From: Candidatus Mycoplasma mahonii
GTDB taxonomy: Bacteria > Bacillota_I > Bacilli_A > Mycoplasmatales > Metamycoplasmataceae
Assembly (NCBI RefSeq): GCF_030550815.1
Contig: NZ_CP114583.1
Coordinates: 695,818 to 759,817, forward strand
DNA length: 64,000 nucleotides
Reading direction: 5' to 3'
Of this stretch, positions 11,891 through 20,900 are shown in pieces. Within the stretch, counting starts at the first letter, position 1; each line of letters begins with the position of its first letter. The notes beneath the pieces are model-generated. The model saw only the letters and a list, made by a program, of their open reading frames with translations, was not told where the DNA came from and did not search any database. The translations under genes and the position numbers were made by a program.

Positions 11891-12259
11891 CTAATTTCGC
11901 ATCAACTCGAATTTATTACTTCTAAAGGTAATAATAAAGATGAAATTCACAAAGACATCTTTCACCCGTTCAGTTACTTTTTCAAATAAAATCAGTGTTC
12001 CAACATTTGGTAACAATAACTTAATTTGATCAACATTACCAGCAAACTCGTTGTTGATCATTTTGATCATATCTTTAATCTCACTTCTTGTTAGAACTAG
12101 ACCTTCAATCTTCACAATCATTTTCAAGACCTTATATTGTCTTCATGAAGACAAGACTTTAAAGTCTTGGATACTATAAAAGTTTCTTCCTAGCAGTCAA
12201 TTGACTTTTTTAGAAAGATCTTTTACATTGATAACTTTTGCTTTTTTATTTAACAACAT
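11891..12259 (-). CDS. Conserved-looking small hypothetical protein
   Basis: 122 aa, no signal peptide, one hydrophobic stretch near the C-terminus (VFVNFIFIITF). The N-terminus is MLLNKKAKVINVKDLSKKVN. The start is supported by TATAAT at 12266-12271 exactly six bases upstream of the ATG, a pattern seen for many genes here. It is separated from the tRNA block by a strong hairpin. No family recognised. Confidence 0.65.
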
Positions 12260-12281
12260 AAAATCATTATATCAAAAATAC

Positions 12282-12310
12282 AAAAAAGTAAGGTGTTACC
12301 TTACTTTTTT
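12282..12310 (-). terminator. Terminator after the Pro-Ala-Met-Ile tRNA block
   Basis: Perfect 12-bp inverted repeat, AAAAAAGTAAGG (12282-12293) and CCTTACTTTTTT (12299-12310), loop TGTTA. It starts five bases after the CCA end of tRNA-Ile on the minus strand and provides a T-run, so it very probably ends the tRNA operon. Confidence 0.85.
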
Positions 12311-12314
12311 CATA

Positions 12315-12391
12315 TGGTAGTCCCAACAGGACTTGAACCTGTGACCAACCGGTTATGAGCCGGTTGCTCTAACCAACTGAGCTATGGGACC
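12315..12391 (-). tRNA. tRNA-Ile2 (CAT anticodon)
   Basis: 77 nt with encoded CCA. Acceptor GGTCCCA pairs with TGGGACT, the anticodon loop is CTCATAA and the T-loop is TTCAAGT. A CAT anticodon could be Met or Ile2. Its place after Pro-Ala-Met matches the Bacillus order Pro-Ala-Met-Ile, and the GGCTCATAACC loop fits Ile2. Ile2 needs lysidine at C34; the enzyme TilS is encoded at 43828-44676. Confidence 0.85.
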
Positions 12392-12417
12392 ATGGTGCCT
12401 TGGCGGCATTAGCCAAA

Positions 12418-12494
12418 TGGTGGCTCCAAAGAGAATCGAACTCTTGACCTCGCGGGTATGAACCGCGTGCTCTAACCAACTGAGCTACAGAGCC
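12418..12494 (-). tRNA. tRNA-Met (CAT anticodon, elongator)
   Basis: 77 nt with encoded CCA. Acceptor GGCTCTG pairs with TGGAGCC, the anticodon loop is TTCATAC and the T-loop is TTCGATT. The loop GGTTCATACCC and its place between Ala and Ile2 match elongator Met of Bacillus. It lacks the three G-C pairs expected in an initiator anticodon stem. Confidence 0.88.
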
Positions 12495-12498
12495 ATAA

Positions 12499-12575
12499 TG
12501 GTGGAGAGGATGGGGATCGAACCCACTACCCCCTGCGTGCAAGGCAGGTGCTCTAGCCAGGTGAGCTACCCCCCC
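12499..12575 (-). tRNA. tRNA-Ala (TGC)
   Basis: 77 nt with CCA. The anticodon loop CTTGCAC gives TGC. The acceptor pairing has G3 opposite T70, the alanine identity element. Same operon as the neighbouring tRNAs. Confidence 0.93.
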
Positions 12576-12578
12576 AAA

Positions 12579-12655
12579 TGGTGAAGAAGATAGGATTTGA
12601 ACCTACGACCACTACGTCCCAAACGTAGCGCTCTACCAAGCTGAGCTACTTCTCC
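12579..12655 (-). tRNA. tRNA-Pro (TGG)
   Basis: 77 nt with CCA. The anticodon loop is TTTGGGA (TGG). Acceptor GGAGAAG pairs with CTTCTTC. It is the first visible tRNA of the block; only three bases separate it from tRNA-Ala. Confidence 0.93.
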
Positions 12656-12979
12656 AAGTAATTTGCTAAAAAATTATATCAAAAAGTATCAAGAGTAAAG
12701 TATTTATTTGCTACACCTTCATTCCCATCCTTAATTACACAAGATTTTATCTCTTAAATTTATAGCTTCAATAGATATTTAGTTTTTAATAATTGGTGAC
12801 AGTAATAACTATTAACAAATCGCTCTGTTCCTTTAGTATTCTTTGAGTTAATTTATTCACATATCAACCTTTTGTTCATACCATTTTAATTGGACAACAT
12901 ATTGTTTCTATGAATTATTTTGTCATGAATAATATGGATATAAAGCAAAGATTTTATCAATGATGAAATCTTTAGATAA
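12656..12979. other. Intergenic stretch, no gene seen
   Basis: AT-rich region between the tRNA block and the heptad-repeat gene. It must hold the promoter of the tRNA operon (minus strand), but I could not single out a convincing -35/-10 pair. Confidence 0.3.
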
Positions 12980-13417
12980 TTATTCTTGTTTATCATTAAT
13001 TTTAAATTTAGTATGTTTTATGATGGCATTATTAAATTTAATTTGTTTTTTGTTTACTTCCCTTTGTTCTTTGTTTACTCCCCTTTGTTCTTTGTTTACT
13101 ACCCTTTGTTCTTTCATAAATTCAAAGACAGCATCATTGAAAATACCCTGATTATCAATAAACACACTTGTCTTCTCCATAAAAGCTCTTACTTCTTTTT
13201 CAAATGTTGGACTCACAGGTCACCTCCTAGTCTTATATGGAATAATATAGATTCCATTATCTTTGCAAAATTTATTTGTCACATCATGAACTGACTTAAA
13301 CCATAATCTAATGATTCCGCTTTTTAGTTCTCTAGCGATAATTTCCTTTTTATTGAGATGCTTTATCAATGCTAAGATCTTCTTTTCATTCATTAAGACA
13401 TCGCTATAATTATACAT
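12980..13417 (-). CDS. Small protein with a DNA-binding-like front and a heptad-repeat coiled-coil tail
   Basis: 145 aa. The first 70 residues are compact and basic (KKILALIKHLNKKEIIARELKSG onward) and suggest a winged-helix-like fold, by inference only. TGA at 13220-13222 is Trp. The tail carries three near-identical seven-residue units (VNKEQR plus G, E or V), encoded by 21-bp tandem repeats at 13050-13112, and should form a coiled coil. Unit number could vary by slippage without breaking the frame. AATAAT six bases before the ATG resembles the -10 pattern of leaderless genes here. A 10-bp palindrome lies about 77 bp upstream of the start. Function unknown. Confidence 0.7.
13050..13112 (-). 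repeat. Three 21-bp tandem repeats encoding heptads
   Basis: Three contiguous 21-bp units, each starting TTTGTTTACT on the plus strand and differing at one or two bases. They encode the heptads of the coiled-coil tail and keep the frame. Confidence 0.9.
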
Positions 13418-13493
13418 TTGAAAATTATTTTTTCCAGATCCAATTTACATAATTTCATATTTGCTTTATTTTCAATCATATTTATAACCTTTC

Positions 13494-13524
13494 TAAGTGA
13501 GTAAAATATTTTTCTACTCACTTA
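13494..13524. promoter_or_regulatory. Perfect 10-bp inverted repeat upstream of the heptad-repeat gene
   Basis: TAAGTGAGTA (13494-13503) and TACTCACTTA (13515-13524) with an 11-bp AT spacer. It sits upstream of the divergently readable region and about 77 bp before the ATG at 13417. It lacks a long T-run, so an operator for a dimeric repressor is more likely than a terminator. The nearby 13614-13632 hairpin (GATCCT/AGGATC) and two copies of CGATAACTAT are unexplained. Confidence 0.45.
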
Positions 13525-13728
13525 TATATGTAGTAAAAAAACATCAATTCTTAAAAAACTCTAAATATTTTACAAAAAGACTATAACTAGCGATAACTAT
13601 TTATTAGTAAAAAACGATCCTCATTAGGATCTACGATAACTATATAATTATGTTATTAATTTCATAAAATTAAAAAATTTACCCAAAATAAAGTCATATA
13701 CTTATCTTTTCCATTCAAGAGGAAGATG

Positions 13729-13792
13729 GTAAAGTCATAAACCATAATCAGATTGCAGACATTTTTTCACAATACCTCCTTAGTTTAGCAGT
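13729..13792 (-). pseudogene. Fragment matching the 3' end of the DUF2779 gene
   Basis: About 60 bp on the minus strand (RRYCE, then a frameshift, then ATTATGGTTTATGACTTT) match the C-terminal coding region of the intact gene at 15426-15480, whose protein reads RKYCENDVRAMIMVYDF. The fragment has lost the frame. It marks either a former second copy or a duplication that flanks the 13.9-15.4 kb block. Confidence 0.65.
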
Positions 13793-13954
13793 TGGTTGCC
13801 CTATCTTATTATCAGAAATTATACTTTATGATCATTTAATGGCATAACCGATTATTATTTCCACCACAAAATCAGAAAGATATTCTCTTGGGTGATAGCT
13901 GAACATATAAATATACATGTAAATAAAACATGTGAAATACAATATAATCTTTTT

Positions 13955-14617
13955 ATGGCAAACAAGAGAAATTCACTTAATAATTTAAGTTTGGAAGAAT
14001 TAAAAAAAGTGGCAGAACAATTTTCCATATATAAATATGATAATTTAAATAAAGAAGCGTTGATTGACCAAATACTTTTAGTATCAGGACATAAAATTAA
14101 AAAGGCAAAGCAGCCAAAACCAAAGATGATGACCACAGATATTATTAATCTAATAATAATGACTGCACTAATATCTGCATTATTTTTAATGACTATTTCA
14201 ACATTTTTTACAAATACATATTTTAAAAATAAACTATTTGATACTTCCACAATTAATGGCAATGGTTATTTTGGGATTATATTAAATTTATTTGGGGTAT
14301 TATGATCTGTTTATATTTATATATGATGATGAAAAAGAAGGGTGTTTTCTGCATGAATGTTTATCTTTATAATTTTAAATATCGGTTGATATATATATTT
14401 TATCATTAATTATGTTGACAATATGAATGCCATTAGACACCTTATATCAGTGTACGAGACAACAAGTAATACAAGTACATTATTTTTTAAAGAATTAAAA
14501 CATAATTTTAATATATACCAAATCCTGTTCTGAATATGATCCGGAACAATATTTGCGTGTTTGCTAATATTCTTATCAGCATTTAGTTTTAAATATTTAT
14601 ATTATTGAAAAAGATAG
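13955..14617 (+). CDS. Four-helix membrane protein with SAP/Rho-N-like N-terminus
   Basis: 220 aa. Residues about 6-40 (LSLEELKKVAEQFSIYKYDN, then LNKEALIDQIL) look like the short SAP/Rho-N helix-extension-helix fold used to bind nucleic acid. Four hydrophobic segments follow, rich in Trp codons written TGA. TATAAT at 13943-13948 lies exactly six bases before the ATG, so the mRNA is probably leaderless. The next gene, on the same strand, encodes a membrane-tethered GIY-YIG protein; the two may work together, which is inference from position only. Confidence 0.7.
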
Positions 14618-14649
14618 TAAGAATTATTAATATATGATATAAATTAATA

Positions 14650-15393
14650 ATGGTTATATTAATATTAATTGGTGTGTTTATAATTATTGTAGGAGTAATT
14701 GGTTTACTTATTGGTTTACTTATTTTTAATTCATCATATCTTCGTCCTGTGTGTTACAAATGTAAAAAACCGGTTTCTGCAATAGGAGATATATATTTTA
14801 AGGGAACAGGAAAAATAACTTCTCGAAGAAGTAAATGTTTGATACATCAAACACCCGGATATGATGTGCAAATAGATATAAGTGAAAAACATTATATTTG
14901 AATGAATAAAAATGTTTTAAATGATATAGAAAGAAAGAAACTGGAATCTCAAAAAAAATTCACAAAAGAAATTAAAATTGATAATCTTTTAACGAAAAAA
15001 TGTATATTCAATTCAGAATCAAAAAAAATAGAATATAAAATAAATATTTTTAAAAATGAGAAGTGAGATTCGCACTATCAGTCTGGGATTTATATGATGC
15101 AATTAAAATCTACAAAGCAAATCTATGTAGGACAAAGCAAAAATGTGATCAAAAGACTAAAAGAGCATTTTCAAGAAAGTTCGTCGCATTTTAACTCTAA
15201 AAATAGTAAAAATAGATCAGATTACATTGTAAAAACACTCATAAATTGCTCTGTTGAAAAATTAAATTTTTTTGAGGTATATTTCATACAAAAGTATGGT
15301 TCCTTTGAAATTGGCTTTAACAAAAATAGAGGTAATATAAATAAATTGACAAACGAGGAAAAGCAGACCCTCAGATTGATTAATAATACATAA
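14650..15393 (+). CDS. Membrane-anchored GIY-YIG domain protein
   Basis: 247 aa. It has an N-terminal TM helix (residues 2-26), then CYKCKKP and SKCLIH, a possible four-ligand zinc site. A lysine-rich linker leads to a GIY-YIG nuclease domain at about 142-247: SGIYMMQLKSTKQIYVGQSK, then NVIKRLKEHF (the family Arg and His), with a later Glu in NFFEVYFIQKYG. All main catalytic positions seem present. Internal TGA at 14899 and 15064 are Trp. TATAAA at 14638-14643 is six bases before the ATG. A nuclease tied to the membrane could act on incoming or external DNA; whether its domain faces in or out is not settled. Confidence 0.8.
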
Positions 15394-15406
15394 ATAAATC
15401 TTCCAC

Positions 15407-17035
15407 TTAATCCATCAATAACAAAGCAAAGTCATAAACCATAATCATAGCGCGGACATCATTTTCGCAATATTTTCTTAATTTTGTCACTTCTTGTTTT
15501 CACTTATTTTCACCAATAATCCCTAGTGCTCTTTCAATGGCTAAGTTCATGGCCATCATCCCATTTTGAACATCTAGTTCTTTATAAGGAACTATTACTC
15601 TTGGCAACTCGATATGATTTGCTGTAATATGTTTTTCAACATTCTTAATTGATGAACGAGCCTTTTGATCATGCAAGATAATTCCAGGTTCAGCATCTTT
15701 TTTGGAAATCACAAAGATGTCATAAAGATCAACTGTATGATTAATGATCCATTCATACATTGATCTCGCTGTTGCTGCTTGAGGATGATCTGCTTTATCC
15801 ATGTATTTAACTATTTCTTTGATTCTAGTATTTTCATAAGTTTTGTTATAAACAACATAACAATCAACTTTATTGGCATAAACAGTTTTAACAACATCAA
15901 ATAAGTCTTCAAGTGTTAAAGTCCTAGGATCAACTACTTTGTTTTCTTTTCTCACTTCCACATTATCGATGGTCTCAATGATTGAGACTTGAAAAGGGAC
16001 TTGTGAATTAGGAGCAATATTGTCTAAAGGGGCAAATGGTAATGAATATCCTTCAAAATCATATCAAAGGACGTGTGTTGCTTGGATGATAGGATCAATT
16101 GTTTTACGTACTATTTCTTCATTATAAACACTAGCCTTCTTGGCTTTTTTGATATCATCTCATAAAGATGAATCAATGGTATCGTCATTAGCTAATGATT
16201 TCTTTTTAATCAAATTACCATTAACTCCCGCATAAGGATGTTTCAAAACTTCTAACAACTCAACCCATTGATTGTTATCACCAAAAGACGTTGTATCAAG
16301 CTCCAAGTTTTCAGAAAAGACTTTAGTATCTTTAGCTTCTTTAATTTTTTTAATAGCAAAATCAATATCTGGAAAAATTGTGTTTTTATCTACTTGTCTA
16401 GAAATTACCACAGGCAAAATAAGTTTAGCTTTTTCATTACCGTTTTTATCTATTTCTCCAGGGGCAAAACCGCCTTTTTGGGAATGAATTTTATTAACAG
16501 CAATTAAATCAATTTCATTTTTTTTATAATCTTTATCCACTGGTAAAAATAATTGATAATCATGAACGATATTATACTTTGCAGTGATGGAATAATTTCA
16601 AAAAGCTTTCATAAAATCAGCTCTTTTGGTTTTTTTGGAATATTTAATATCAACAATGATCTTTGATTTAGTATCATAAGCAAAAGGTTGAGCCACGGCT
16701 CCATCGTGTTCAAAGACCGGTCGTAAAATTAGTTTGCCTGAATCGAGATATTTTTTTGTTTCGATAATCTTATCTTCGACTGATTTAGCTGATAAAATAA
16801 TTATTTCATTATCTTTAATAAGCTTATTCATAAGTCACTTATCAAATAAGCTATATGTTCTTGCCATAATTTGACTAGTTGGATCAATATCTAAAGAATC
16901 GGTTAAATCCTCAAAACTAAAACCTGTTGCTGATTCTTCAACATCGATAGCATCATCTAATTTATGCCAAATAAAAAATGGTTGAGCTGTTAAATATTTT
17001 CTAAATTGGGCATATTTAATATACTCATTACTCAT
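15407..17035 (-). CDS. DUF2779 domain protein (predicted DEDD-type exonuclease)
   Basis: 542 aa. The C-terminal half matches DUF2779: LWYDFEGYSLPFAP (DFE acidic motif), VPFQVSIIE, CYVVYNKTYENTRI, HTVDLYDIF and LRKYCENDVRAMIMVYDF (D-x-x-AM motif). These acidic positions fit a 3'-5' exonuclease fold. The N-terminal part is less conserved and ends in lysine-rich helices. Its ATG overlaps the stop of the nuclease gene at 17028 by 8 bp, so they are co-translated. Four TGA codons are Trp. The stop faces the GIY-YIG stop with a 13-bp gap. The DUF2779 assignment is from remembered motifs. Confidence 0.8.
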
Positions 17036-17861
17036 GAGGAATTTTGCCTTGTTGTATTCATTTGTTTTGTAGTTCTAATCATTCATCAACATTTTTACAT
17101 TGTAAATATTCAATTTGTTCTTTATCAAGAATGGGATCTCATTCTGGAGATATCCCAGACTTTGTATATTCATAATATCATGTCTTGATCTTTTTAATAT
17201 CATCTTCTACTTGGTTATTATCGATTTTAAATTTTCATAATTTGGTTTTTCGCTGAACAATATCATAATCCTCAGGATGAGCATAATCTTCTTCTTCTAA
17301 GAAAGTTGCTACAATGACATATTCTTTTAATCCCATTAAATATGTATATAGTTGCGATTGTTTATGATAAGCAACAGGAATTCCCCATTTTTTTCATTTA
17401 TCAAAGTTTTTAGCGCCCGTAGTTTTAACTTCTATAACAATTCCATCAGCCTCAAGTAATCCATCCGGTAGACCGCCCACAACATCGTCTTTGCCTTTGA
17501 AATAATCATAGTTATACTCTTTTGCAGGAAAACCTTTAACTGGTTTGCTTAATTTATTCGAGATTAAATCAAGTACTTTAGGCTCAATGGCGATCCCGGC
17601 ATCAACATATTTGCGATCAAGAATTGGGACACCAACTCAAGACATACGGCAAAAAGCTTGGAATCTTGATTTGTAATTATCGACTAATAAAACATCACCA
17701 ACTGATGATCCTCCAATTTTTTTAAATCCAAGCCCTAGCGAACCGCCTCATAGTCCTTTATTTAATAATTGGCCATGAAAATTATTCTTCAAGGTGATCT
17801 TTTTTGTCTCAGGATCAATTGTGTAGTGTTGTTCATTATAAAAGTGTCTCTTAATGCTCAT
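17028..17861 (-). CDS. PD-(D/E)XK nuclease, Cas4/lambda-exonuclease-like (MAGa7180-type)
   Basis: 277 aa. Nuclease motifs in order: Glu in AIEPKVLDLI, Asp in GGLPDGLLEAD, EVK in IVIEVKTTGAKN, and Q-x-x-x-Y in KQSQLYTYLMG. This is the layout of Cas4, RecB-nuclease and YqaJ families and of a mycoplasma family of putative nucleases. It is first of a two-gene unit with the DUF2779 exonuclease. TATAAT at 17868-17873 is exactly six bases before the ATG. It starts 75 bp from the trailer end of the CRISPR array; a role in defence or repair is possible but not shown. Confidence 0.8.
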
Positions 17862-17935
17862 AACAATATTATACATTCTATTATCTATGACACAAAAAAT
17901 ATAAAATAATTATTTATGGCAAAAATAGGTAATAA

Positions 17936-20900
17936 GTTTAAGAATACACTAGAATGATACCACCCTAAAACTGAAATATGATATTTCTTTATTTTGATTT
18001 TGTTTAAGAATACACAAGAATGATACCACCCCAAAACTTAGTAAATAGAAAATCGCAGATAAATTGAGTTTAAGAATACACAAGAATGATACCACCCCAA
18101 AACTTTGGAATTATTTCTATTTTGACGCCTAAGTTTAAGAATACACAAGAATGATACCACCCCAAAACAAACATCTCTAAGTCAAATATCATATTAGCGT
18201 TTAAGAATACACAAGAATGATACCACCCCAAAACGACATAGAACTCATTGGCAAGGCGTTCCCCGTTTAAGAATACACAAGAATGATACCACCCCAAAAC
18301 CCTTGTACCATAATAGTTTGGAAATAATTTGTTTAAGAATACACAAGAATGATACCACCCCAAAACGCCAAAATCTTCAAGCCCATAATCACTAACGTTT
18401 AAGAATACACAAGAATGATACCACCCCAAAACCAAATGGAAGATGGAGCTAAAGGTTATGGAGTTTAAGAATACACAAGAATGATACCACCCCAAAACGC
18501 TATGGTATTTGCAATTAAGGTTGATCCGGTTTAAGAATACACAAGAATGATACCACCCCAAAACGCTATGGTATTTGCAATTAAGGTTGATCCGGTTTAA
18601 GAATACACAAGAATGATACCACCCCAAAACTGGTAAAGCATCAATTGTAATGTTTCAACTGTTTAAGAATACACAAGAATGATACCACCCCAAAACTTAA
18701 TAGCCAATGGAATATTTTTTACATTAGTTTAAGAATACACAAGAATGATACCACCCCAAAACAACACATTGCGAAGATTTTATTAAAGAAACGTTTAAGA
18801 ATACACAAGAATGATACCACCCCAAAACTTGCTTCAATCAATGGAGCTAATTGAGTTAGTTTAAGAATACACAAGAATGATACCACCCCAAAACGTTATG
18901 CACTTCTTTAAGGGGAAGCGGCGCGTTTAAGAATACACAAGAATGATACCACCCCAAAACTGGGCGAACTTTCAAACTTCCTGGGTTTGAGTTTAAGAAT
19001 ACACAAGAATGATACCACCCCAAAACTCATAATGTAGCGAGCGACGTACGATGCGGGTTTAAGAATACACAAGAATGATACCACCCCAAAACATTTGCTC
19101 CCAAGTTGAAAACTTAATAGGCGTTTAAGAATACACAAGAATGATACCACCCCAAAACTTGTAAATGAAATTGGAATAGTTCCTTTTTTGTTTAAGAATA
19201 CACAAGAATGATACCACCCCAAAACCAAATGGAAGATGATTCTAAAGGTTATGGAGTTTAAGAATACACAAGAATGATACCACCCCAAAACTTGTTCCTA
19301 ACAGATTACTATGGAACAGATGTTTAAGAATACACAAGAATGATACCACCCCAAAACTTAGGGCGTTTTCATTGCGTAGTACTATTCGTTTAAGAATACA
19401 CAAGAATGATACCACCCCAAAACATGATTTGGAAGAAGATTTGGAAGAAGCTAGTTTAAGAATACACAAGAATGATACCACCCCAAAACGCGTGAGCGTT
19501 TAAAGCTTTTTGTATTTTTGTTTAAGAATACACAAGAATGATACCACCCCAAAACTTGCCGATGTCAATTATGAGGCCGCATCTGTTTAAGAATACACAA
19601 GAATGATACCACCCCAAAACTGGTTAAAATTACGGTTGAATGTAGACCTAGTTTAAGAATACACAAGAATGATACCACCCCAAAACCCATTATATGATCT
19701 CAATGGTTATATGACAGTTTAAGAATACACAAGAATGATACCACCCCAAAACTCTTTGTTGTAATTCAAAATCCATAATCAGTTTAAGAATACACAAGAA
19801 TGATACCACCCCAAAACCCAAAACCGATAGACATTCCAGGAGTGCTAGTTTAAGAATACACAAGAATGATACCACCCCAAAACTGATTTCATATAGGTTT
19901 TATTCTTAGCTCTGTTTAAGAATACACAAGAATGATACCACCCCAAAACTGGGAGCGCTGAGGTAAAGTAATCTTTATAGTTTAAGAATACACAAGAATG
20001 ATACCACCCCAAAACCCAAAACCGATAGACATTCCAGGAGTGCTAGTTTAAGAATACACAAGAATGATACCACCCCAAAACTTTCTAAATCTTTTCACTT
20101 CTTTTTTACTTGTTTAAGAATACACAAGAATGATACCACCCCAAAACCAAATGGAAGATGATTCTAAAGGTTATGGAGTTTAAGAATACACAAGAATGAT
20201 ACCACCCCAAAACTTGTTCCTAACAGATTACTATGGAACAGATGTTTAAGAATACACAAGAATGATACCACCCCAAAACATGATTTGGAAGAAGATTTGG
20301 AAGAAGATTTGGAAGAAGCTAGTTTAAGAATACACAAGAATGATACCACCCCAAAACTCTGGTAGTATAAAAGTCAGCGGCTAAACGGTTTAAGAATACA
20401 CAAGAATGATACCACCCCAAAACTATCATTTTGATTGTAGAATAGTCGATAGCGTTTAAGAATACACAAGAATGATACCACCCCAAAACTCATTTCTTGC
20501 TCCTTTTTGGCAGTTCTATGTTTAAGAATACACAAGAATGATACCACCCCAAAACGGAACTTGTTCGTTCATTATCGGAGTATGAGTTTAAGAATACACA
20601 AGAATGATACCACCCCAAAACTGATTAAAATTCCTATTGAACGTCGACCTTGTTTAAGAATACACAAGAATGATACCACCCCAAAACTTTGTCGTTCAAG
20701 TTTTGCCAGCAAAATTTGTTTAAGAATACACAAGAATGATACCACCCCAAAACTTAAACCCTTTAAGTTCCCTAAACTTTTAGGTTTAAGAATACACAAG
20801 AATGATACCACCCCAAAACGGTATTTCCGGTTAATGAGTACGCGGATAAGTTTAAGAATACACAAGAATGATACCACCCCAAAACTTAATATATTGACAT

